A DNA stretch of 14,323 bases from Triparma columacea (lineage: Eukaryota; Sar; Bolidophyceae; Parmales; Triparmaceae): contig BRYA01001341.1 of assembly GCA_030267965.1 (NCBI GenBank), positions 1-14,323 on the forward strand. The letters run 5' to 3'. A program made the translations under genes and the position numbers. The notes below the pieces were generated by a model that saw nothing but the letters and a program-made list of their open reading frames with translations, was not told the origin of the DNA and searched no databases. Below, one piece after another: positions 8,051 through 14,323 of the stretch (positions within the stretch are counted from its first letter, which is position 1; the number at the start of each line of letters is the position of its first letter).

Positions 8051-11000
8051 AGCAGATGCAGGAGTCGTAAATGACGCCGGCAAGACCAACTACACCTCTG
8101 AGCCCCCCTCAGGCCCCAATCACACACCCTCCGCAATACACGGTCCAGTAGATATTGATTACACAGCTCTTGGCCCCGAACAAGGTAAACTTGTGAAACT
8201 TCTGGATGACCGAGGAGCCGTTGAAGGCCTCATAGACAACTCTACCGGTGTCGATGTTAAGGTTATGGAGCTCGCTGGTGTATTCCACAACGAGCGTGAT
8301 AAGATCATTGACTTTCTCCTCACCGATTGTGAGCAGGGCAACTTCCGAAGGAAGACCCTCCAGGAGTATGACGAAAAGGAAGGAGTCATTCACAGACTCG
8401 TCTACTGGCAGCACTATGGCAGCGGGAATAAGTTTGTCGAATTTCTCCTCGACGTCAAAATCGTCTCTCCCGACGAATCAACGAACATTATGGAGTTGGC
8501 ACCCCTTGATGAGGATGACCTTTCTGATGAGGCAACTGTGATGCTTGTCAAAATTCTAGCATCAATAAAGGTCAAGACTGTCAAGCGAGGTGTCATTAAG
8601 GGCAAGCTCAGCTTCACTGATTTTGAGTTTGGACAAACTGCAGTCACCATGGTGGGAACTCTTAAGGCAGAGGAGAGGGTAACAGAGACGAAATCAGAAG
8701 TTGATGTTCGCACATTCAAAAGCTTTAAGAGTGTGCGCCCAAGTTTCAAGAGTGTGCGCCCAAGTTTCAAGAGTGTGCGCCCAAGTTTCAAGAGTTCGCA
8801 TCATACTTTCAAGAGTATGAGATCCACGAGATCTAGGGTTGAAGGCTGGAACAGTGGCAGGATCAAGAAGGGAGACGTCAAGGTTGCGTATGCAGCAGTA
8901 AATGGTATCATGGAGGAGGTCAAGAAGAAGTTCAGACAACCTAGTGTCATTGATGAGAGGAGGAAAAGACACTTTGTAGTGGACTTCATGCCAACGGCAC
9001 CGCCTCTGACAAGTGAGGAGGAGGCAATGTTAGAGAGGGTTGGGAGGCTAGAGAAGGAACTTCACACGAAGGGGAAGAGAGTCAAGGGGACACTGAAGGA
9101 GGGCATTGACAAGCTCATGTGGAGAGACGGGGACAAGGTGTGGGGAGCCTATGGGGTCATCGTGGACAAGTCAGCAAAGGGCGTATTGGCAGAGCAATTT
9201 CTGTTTGACACATTTGCACTATCTGAGAAGCAATTCAAAAATAATGGGAACTTACCATGGACTTACAAGAATGATTTTGAGGGAACTAGAAGCATGCACT
9301 GTCATGTTGGCGTGAAGGTCCCTGCCGCCACCAATCGACTATTTGAGAATTGGTATGTGTGGAAGGAAGTCAAACTTGAGAATGGCCGGACTTCATACAT
9401 GTTAGCTTTTGTGCCGCTGACAGAGTACCCAGGAGAAGGCTTCAAGGACCTCAGTAAGGAAGGATTTGTGCTAGCAGAGACTACAGGTGTCTACTTCTTC
9501 AATGAGATTGCCCCAAATGTCTGTAGGGTGACACGTATTCAGACTGTTGATCTGAAATTTACTGGCCTTCTTCAAAAGGCAGTGATGGACAATGCCATTG
9601 ACTACCTTGCAAAGAGTCAGCTTGTTGAGGCCAACAGGTTGCAAGAGAAGTTCAGGAGGAACGGGAAGGAAGTTGATGCTGAGGTCAGGGGGGCCTTGGT
9701 GGAGAGGATGAGGGAGGGGGTTGAGTTGGAGGAGGACCAGAAGAAGGTGTTTGGGGAGTTGGAGGAGCTCTTTGGTGGGGAGAAGGAAGGAAGATGGGGG
9801 CCTCTTGAGTCACCTTATGAGGGAGTGGCGATGAAGATAAAGCACCAGGCGCAGAAGAATGGAGAGCAGATTATGGCTTTGGGACGTGCAGTAGCAACTG
9901 CAGACTGTACAGCAGAGGAGGCAGCTGCTTGGTACTTTGAGTACTGTAGTAGGGAGAGGATGGCAATTGATAGAGAGGAGGGGAACCCTGCAAGGCTCGA
10001 GGTCATCCAAAGGGAAGCGAGGACGAATGAGAAACTCTATGCAACAATTAAGAAGATGCCTTTCTTGCTGCACAGAAGAGAGTTTGTCTTCAAACAAATT
10101 TGGATGAGACACGAGGATGGAAGCACGAGAGTTGCAGCCTTGACAGTTTCAGATAATATTGACTATGGAGGAAGTCTAGGCAAAATAGTCAAAGGGACCT
10201 CCAATGCAATTTTCTCGGCCACAAACATCATAAGCAGCAGCAAGACAAAGCAGTGCAAAATCCAACTAGAGCAACATCTTGATGCAGGCGGGCTAATTCC
10301 AGTCAAGGTCATGAATCGTAAGCTACCCAATGCACTTGCTATCCTTTCAAATATTTTAGAGTTCTTCCAGCGGGATGAAGAGGTTGATACAGCTGCACTG
10401 GCCTCTCTTGCCAACATCATCAAGAATGAGCCCCAAGATTACACAAAGGAGGAGAAGGATGCAATCAAGAAGGGGAAAGAGTTCTACCTTAAGTGCAAGG
10501 AAAGTGTGAGAACATATGCTCTCAAAAGCCCAGACGATAAGGTCGAGATGAAGGGAGTTCACGTTGATGGCGAGAGTCTTGGGAGCGGTGTGGCTTTTAC
10601 GGTAGTGGATGCTAGTGTAGAAGAGTGTGCAGCACACGAGATAATCAATCTCAATAGCCGCGCAATTAAGAAAAAACACCTGAAACGCGGAGTAACTGGT
10701 TTATATGTAAAGAAGATCAGCAGTCACTCGCTGTACTATTTCACAACTAGGAATCTTGGCATTCCTGGATTTGCTTTGCGTGAATTCAGAACTAAAGTCA
10801 CCTGGCAAAAGGTGACTGTAGAGGGCAAAGTGATAGTGTGGATTGATGTGAAGAGCACAGATGACTTACAGAAGATGCACCCTGTCAAGCCTGGCAATAT
10901 TGTTGCTTATGTACACACATTTTGGGTGTTTGAGGAATTGAAGTGTAGGGGCAAAGTTCCACAGACTAAAGTAACACTACAATCACACGTGAATCTCCAT

Positions 11001-13427
11001 AGTCCAATACCCACTGCTATCATGAATGGGCTTGGCGCAGGGCTTCTAACATCAGCTTCAATTCAACGAAAGAAGTTTGACAAGAGCAAAGAGATTGACA
11101 CCTTCAAGAGACAGCAGATAATTGAAAAGTTTGAGGAGATTGCAATTGAGGGAGCGCCAGGGATTGGAAGTCACTTTAACGAGATTGATGGAGCTCAAGA
11201 GATCAGTAGTGGGTTGTCTAGAACGACAATGATAAAGGCAGAGAAAGGAATGGGATGGGGGAAGACTTCAATAACTGTGAGAGCATCCCATAAGGAAGTT
11301 GCAGCATTCTTCTGGGACCTTGAAAGCCGAGTTGACTCCCAGCTTGAGCTGCACAGAGTCAACAACCAGACACATGTAATCACAGTTGAAGACAAAGGAC
11401 AATTCACAGCTGTAAGGTTCTCTGACGCTGGCCAGATGAAGACAGACGTTGAAATGATGACTAGACAAATAGGTTTAGGAATTGCTGCCAGCAAAAAGAG
11501 TGTAATTAAGCACCTCAGCATGGTAACTGATTCCGCTTACTACTTTGATAACCTGCTGAAGAGCACAGAAGCAGTGGAACAGGATGGGAGGAGGTTTGGG
11601 GAGCAGTTGATGGAGAGTGTGAAGAGAAAGAATATTGGGGACAGTAAGATAGTGGTTGTAAGGGACTTTATTGCTGCTAATAGGGCACTGAGAGAAATAA
11701 CAGAGCAGCATGGTTTCATGAGAACTATGCTGTATGCTGTGGTTATGAACAAACTCAAAAGGAGAGCCACAAAGGAGGGAGAAGATAATAGTGAGGAGGA
11801 AGCCAGGGGGTGGGAGATTGGGAGTGCAATGACAGCAGTTATGTTGACCACTGCAACTGCTGCTCATGCTGTAGATGAATGGGCACATCAATTCACTGAA
11901 GTGCAAGAAGTAATGAATGAAAAAGTGTGGTTAAGGCCCATGCTTGAGGAGATTGTTATGACATTATTTATGAAGTCTAACTTAGGCTTAAAGGCAAGAG
12001 TGACTGTTGGTGCTGCCACAAGCATGCTTGATTTGCTGACTGATGTGTATGTGACACATAGGTTTTGGAGTGATAAGAAGTATGGGTACTTTAAGGCTTC
12101 TTTGGCAAGTTTAGTAGTGTCAATTGGGTTTCAAATGCTTTGGGTTTGGGCACAGAATAGGAATTTGGGGATGACGAGGGTGTTGAAGGAGTGGTTTCCA
12201 ATTTTGATTGGGTTTAAGCCTGCAGTTGATGCTTACAGAGTGGCAACTGGAGCAAAACAAGAGGTTGGGACTGCAATTGACCCAATGTTTGAGATGACAG
12301 TTATGAAATGTGATGAGATGTTTGCTGAGGCAATCCCTGGAGTGATAATTCAACTTATGGCTATAGCAACCAGTGACAAAGGTGTTGAAACTTCAGCATG
12401 GCTTTCAGTTGCAGTGTCAGCAATTACAACAGGCTTTGCCTCTGCAACAATTAGTTATGACTGGGACACAGACCCTCTTAAGAGAGAAGAAGCACCAGAC
12501 TTCTATGGATATATTCCGGCAAAAGCAAGCAAGAGAACAGTAATATTTGTGTCCATGCTGCTTTACACTGCAGGTATGCTTGTGATAAGGTGCATGACAA
12601 TAGTTCTTCTTGGGTTACTTGGAGGTAGTTGGGCCTTTCTCTACATTGGAGCTGATCTTATCCTGTACATTTTGGTTAAGATATTGAGGGGAGACTTTAT
12701 TTATTGGATACCATTGGGGGGTAAGATTGAGATTTTGAATAGTATTATTTTCAGAGTGTTAGCAAAGATCATTGCAGACTTCACTTCAATTGCGCAGTTG
12801 CGACATCCTAATGAAGTAGGAGGAGCTTACTGGTTGTTTGGTCTTCTGTTGACAATGATAAGTCTACCAGTGTCAATATATAAAGCTTCACCTTATGTAG
12901 ATGAACAAGCAATTAATATTGCATCATCAATTGGGAAGAATTTCATACCTATTACGATTCTATTCTTTGCTCTCTTCTTTTTGAACATTGAGAAAAAGTA
13001 TTGGCACACCTTTTGGAGTACACGTAGATCAAAAGAAATGACGATGGCATACTTTCTTGAAGGGAAAAGTGATGCAATAATGTTTTCAGTCTTTAAAAGA
13101 TCAAAACACCATTGGGTTTCAATTGAAGGAGAAATTAAGAAATGGGTTGGCTTAAATTGGGCTAAATGGGGAGAGGAGAGACCAGACTGGTTTACAGATG
13201 CGATAAAGGCTAAAGTACCTGTAGAATTTATTCCTTCAGATGGAGATGCTAGAAGGAGAGAGAGTGTAAGGAGAGCAAGTGTTGATGCTGAAGCTGAGGG
13301 TGGTATAGTAGATGCTTTAGGAGCAAGCATTAGGAGAGCAAGTGTTGGAGGCGCTGATGGTGGAGAAACTAAAGGGGTGGGAGGTGGGAAGGCTAAAGTA
13401 AGCAGTGTTGTTCCCATAGAAGGATGA
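8034..13427 (+). CDS. Giant multi-START-like protein fused to XK-like membrane domain
   Basis: One intronless 1797-residue frame. Residues 1-220 are acidic and alpha/beta-like (perhaps a further START-like unit). Residues 228-265 form a basic FKS repeat. START-like modules lie at about 350-545 (contains GVKVPAATNR, APNVCRVTRIQTVDLK), 597-760 (TADCTAEEAAAWYFEYCSRE, KKMPFLLHRREFVFKQIW), 846-1005 (VVDASVEECAAHE, HSPIPTAIMNGLG) and a degenerate one at 1070-1175 (VRASHKEVAAFFWDLE). A helical region at 1180-1300 leads to about nine TM helices (1323-1651). These include the DLLTDVYVTHRFW and EMFAEAIPGVIIQL motifs, which resemble XK/XKR family signatures. The C-tail has RRxS motifs at 1742-1770. START modules bind lipids or sterols in a hydrophobic cavity, and several XKR proteins scramble phospholipids. 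I infer a membrane protein that senses or moves lipid. I recall similar predicted proteins in stramenopile and haptophyte genomes, apparently as expanded families, without known function. G/C-ending codons become rarer toward the 3' end. Confidence 0.8.
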   Translation: MEGEVEADAGVVNDAGKTNYTSEPPSGPNHTPSAIHGPVDIDYTALGPEQGKLVKLLDDRGAVEGLIDNSTGVDVKVMELAGVFHNERDKIIDFLLTDCEQGNFRRKTLQEYDEKEGVIHRLVYWQHYGSGNKFVEFLLDVKIVSPDESTNIMELAPLDEDDLSDEATVMLVKILASIKVKTVKRGVIKGKLSFTDFEFGQTAVTMVGTLKAEERVTETKSEVDVRTFKSFKSVRPSFKSVRPSFKSVRPSFKSSHHTFKSMRSTRSRVEGWNSGRIKKGDVKVAYAAVNGIMEEVKKKFRQPSVIDERRKRHFVVDFMPTAPPLTSEEEAMLERVGRLEKELHTKGKRVKGTLKEGIDKLMWRDGDKVWGAYGVIVDKSAKGVLAEQFLFDTFALSEKQFKNNGNLPWTYKNDFEGTRSMHCHVGVKVPAATNRLFENWYVWKEVKLENGRTSYMLAFVPLTEYPGEGFKDLSKEGFVLAETTGVYFFNEIAPNVCRVTRIQTVDLKFTGLLQKAVMDNAIDYLAKSQLVEANRLQEKFRRNGKEVDAEVRGALVERMREGVELEEDQKKVFGELEELFGGEKEGRWGPLESPYEGVAMKIKHQAQKNGEQIMALGRAVATADCTAEEAAAWYFEYCSRERMAIDREEGNPARLEVIQREARTNEKLYATIKKMPFLLHRREFVFKQIWMRHEDGSTRVAALTVSDNIDYGGSLGKIVKGTSNAIFSATNIISSSKTKQCKIQLEQHLDAGGLIPVKVMNRKLPNALAILSNILEFFQRDEEVDTAALASLANIIKNEPQDYTKEEKDAIKKGKEFYLKCKESVRTYALKSPDDKVEMKGVHVDGESLGSGVAFTVVDASVEECAAHEIINLNSRAIKKKHLKRGVTGLYVKKISSHSLYYFTTRNLGIPGFALREFRTKVTWQKVTVEGKVIVWIDVKSTDDLQKMHPVKPGNIVAYVHTFWVFEELKCRGKVPQTKVTLQSHVNLHSPIPTAIMNGLGAGLLTSASIQRKKFDKSKEIDTFKRQQIIEKFEEIAIEGAPGIGSHFNEIDGAQEISSGLSRTTMIKAEKGMGWGKTSITVRASHKEVAAFFWDLESRVDSQLELHRVNNQTHVITVEDKGQFTAVRFSDAGQMKTDVEMMTRQIGLGIAASKKSVIKHLSMVTDSAYYFDNLLKSTEAVEQDGRRFGEQLMESVKRKNIGDSKIVVVRDFIAANRALREITEQHGFMRTMLYAVVMNKLKRRATKEGEDNSEEEARGWEIGSAMTAVMLTTATAAHAVDEWAHQFTEVQEVMNEKVWLRPMLEEIVMTLFMKSNLGLKARVTVGAATSMLDLLTDVYVTHRFWSDKKYGYFKASLASLVVSIGFQMLWVWAQNRNLGMTRVLKEWFPILIGFKPAVDAYRVATGAKQEVGTAIDPMFEMTVMKCDEMFAEAIPGVIIQLMAIATSDKGVETSAWLSVAVSAITTGFASATISYDWDTDPLKREEAPDFYGYIPAKASKRTVIFVSMLLYTAGMLVIRCMTIVLLGLLGGSWAFLYIGADLILYILVKILRGDFIYWIPLGGKIEILNSIIFRVLAKIIADFTSIAQLRHPNEVGGAYWLFGLLLTMISLPVSIYKASPYVDEQAINIASSIGKNFIPITILFFALFFLNIEKKYWHTFWSTRRSKEMTMAYFLEGKSDAIMFSVFKRSKHHWVSIEGEIKKWVGLNWAKWGEERPDWFTDAIKAKVPVEFIPSDGDARRRESVRRASVDAEAEGGIVDALGASIRRASVGGADGGETKGVGGGKAKVSSVVPIEG
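8724..8807 (+). repeat. 21-bp in-frame tandem repeat (FKSVRPS units)
   Basis: Three near-identical 21-bp units (8724, 8745, 8766) and a diverged fourth (8787) encode the heptapeptide FKSVRPS, followed by TFKSMRSTRSR. Near identity at the DNA level indicates recent expansion. The result is a basic, Ser- and Phe-rich segment at residues 231-258. Confidence 0.9.
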
Positions 13428-13488
13428 ACATGGGAAGTGACTAATAAGGCAGCAACATTTGTAGGAGAAATTAATTTGATTTGTTATT

Positions 13489-13765
13489 GCTGGGAATATT
13501 GTAAAGGTGTAGTAGATGTATTGTGGGAGTGTTATAGTAGTTTGTGAGTATAAAAGAAGTGTAGTAAATATTTGTTGGAGTGTTAAAAATGATTTGTGAG
13601 TAATGGGGAAGTGTAGTAAAAGTGTATGGAGTTTTGAAGAGTTGAGGCAGCGTTATAGTGGTTTGTGAGTATAAGGGAAGTGTCGTACATGTGTATGGAG
13701 TTTTGAAGAGTTGTGGAAGCATTATAGTGGTTTGTAAGTATAAGGGAAGTGTAGTTGATTTGTAT
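13489..13765. repeat. Subtelomeric 52/69-bp degenerate tandem repeat
   Basis: Units begin TTTGTGAGTATAAGGGAAGT or a variant at about 13489, 13541, 13593, 13662 and 13731, giving spacings of 52, 52, 69 and 69 bases. The longer units carry an extra segment containing GTGTATGGAGTTTTGAAGAG. The last unit is partial. It starts about 60 bases after the START/XK stop codon, so it probably overlaps that gene's 3' flank. Confidence 0.8.
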
Positions 13766-13857
13766 CGGGATGAATAAAAGATAGATGAGTGTGGTTGTGT
13801 AGAGGAGTGAGAGGAAGTGAGGGGGGAGAGTAGAGGAGAGGAGGGTATGAAGTATAT

Positions 13858-14110
13858 TGGTGTATGAGTGTTTGTGTGAATGTGAGAGAGAAGAAAGGGA
13901 GTGTGTATGAGTGTGTTAGAGAAGTTGAAAGAAGAGAGTAGTGAAGAGAAGAAAATAAGGTAGAGTGGTGTGTATGTTTGTGTGGGTGTGAGAGGAAGAG
14001 AATGTGTGTATGAGTGTGTTAGTAGAGTTGAGAGAAGAGAGTAGGGAAGAGAAGAGTATTATGTAGAGGTGTGTGTTTGTGTGTAAGGTGTGAGTGTGTT
14101 AGTGTGTAGT
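13858..14110. repeat. Subtelomeric ~100-bp GT/GA-rich imperfect repeats
   Basis: Two clear units and a decayed third begin near 13858, 13966 and 14067. Each has a GT-rich half containing TATGAGTGTGTTAG and, in the first two, a GA-rich half containing AGAAGAGAGTAG. They contain no C on the plus strand and no genes. Confidence 0.7.
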
Positions 14111-14240
14111 AAAGGGAAGTGAAGAAAAGATAAGAGAAGATAAGAGAAGTAAAGAGAAGTAAAGAGAAGTAAAGAGAAGTAAAGAGAAGTAAAGAGAAGT
14201 AAAGAGAAGTAAAGAGAAGTAAAGAGAAGTAAAGAGAAGT
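14111..14240. repeat. Decamer array adjoining the telomere
   Basis: Nine perfect AAAGAGAAGT copies at 14151-14240 are preceded by about four degenerate copies (14111-14150, e.g. TAAGAGAAGA). The array abuts the first telomere-like bases, making it a telomere-associated satellite in this end. Confidence 0.95.
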
Positions 14241-14242
14241 AA

Positions 14243-14323
14243 GGGTTATGGTTAGGGTTATGGTTAGGGTTAGGGTTAGGGTTAGGGTTAGGGTTAGGGT
14301 TAGGGTTAGGGTTAGGGTTAGGG
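14243..14323 (+). repeat. Telomere (TTAGGG)n, right chromosome end
   Basis: After GGG at 14243-14245 come TTATGG (14246), TTAGGG (14252), TTATGG (14258) and then ten perfect TTAGGG copies to the last base. The G-strand points 5'->3' toward the end, as at a natural right terminus, so the window ends within a real telomere tract. The TTATGG variants lie at the proximal edge, where degenerate repeats are normally found. Confidence 0.98.

Noticed and set aside
8414..8972. Minus-strand ORFs with LKLGRTL or HTLETWA repeats
   Set aside because: Shadows of the 21-bp FKSVRPS repeat in the START/XK gene.
13471..13722. Repetitive 83-codon minus-strand ORF
   Set aside because: Consists entirely of the subtelomeric 52/69-bp repeat read on the C-rich strand; no gene signals.
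14111..14240. Decamer array as a CRISPR-like array
   Set aside because: Contiguous 10-bp units without spacers in a eukaryotic subtelomere; it is a simple satellite.
1..14323. tRNA, rRNA or transposon
   Set aside because: I looked for box A/B tRNA patterns, rRNA cores and transposase motifs on both strands and saw none; a covariance-model scan was not possible here.

Overview
This is a chromosome end from a eukaryotic microalga or other protist. The last 78 bases are telomere repeats: ten perfect TTAGGG copies preceded by two TTATGG variants. The G-rich strand runs 5'->3' into the end of the window, as expected for a right-hand chromosome end. Genes have short spliceosomal introns (about 100-150 bp, one of 391 bp), often with a CTAAC-type branch site and a C-rich tract before the AG. 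The gene content (an organelle-type EngB GTPase, a CSC1/OSCA/TMEM63-type channel, and a giant multi-START protein with an XK-like membrane domain) fits a stramenopile alga, possibly the Parmales/Bolidophyceae. That assignment is from memory of family distributions and is only moderately secure.

Layout, left to right. (1) 210-1010, minus: a short multi-TM protein with the S-x3-H / D / H-x3-H signature of the CREST membrane-hydrolase superfamily, closest to TMEM8/myomaker-like proteins. (2) 1021-2726, plus, divergent from it with almost no spacer: a two-exon EngB/YihA GTPase with a long targeting and low-complexity N-terminus; its intron splits the P-loop. (3) 2838-3192, minus: a predicted two-exon gene for a 75-residue secreted or membrane-anchored peptide. 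(4) 3651-6940, plus: a five-exon CSC1/OSCA/TMEM63-like channel of 843 residues. It is preceded by an in-frame hydrophobic upstream ORF separated from the main ATG only by TGA CTA. (5) 6941-8033: non-coding spacer with weak promoter and intron signals. (6) 8034-13427, plus: one uninterrupted 1797-residue ORF with about four START-like lipid-binding modules, a basic Phe/Lys/Ser repeat, an XK-like polytopic membrane domain and a C-tail with RRxS sites. (7) 13428-14323: subtelomere with 52/69-bp repeats, about 100-bp GT/GA repeats, a decamer array and the telomere. From 13767 to the end (557 bases) the plus strand has no cytosine at all.

How the genes relate: there is no operon logic here. Two neighbours (the OSCA-like channel and the START/XK protein) both belong to membrane-tension or lipid-handling families, but a joint role is only a guess. 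The START/XK gene is transcribed toward the telomere. The most interesting items are the multi-START/XK protein with its two candidate phospho-switch segments, the possible stop-readthrough N-terminal extension of the channel, and the cytosine-free chromosome end.
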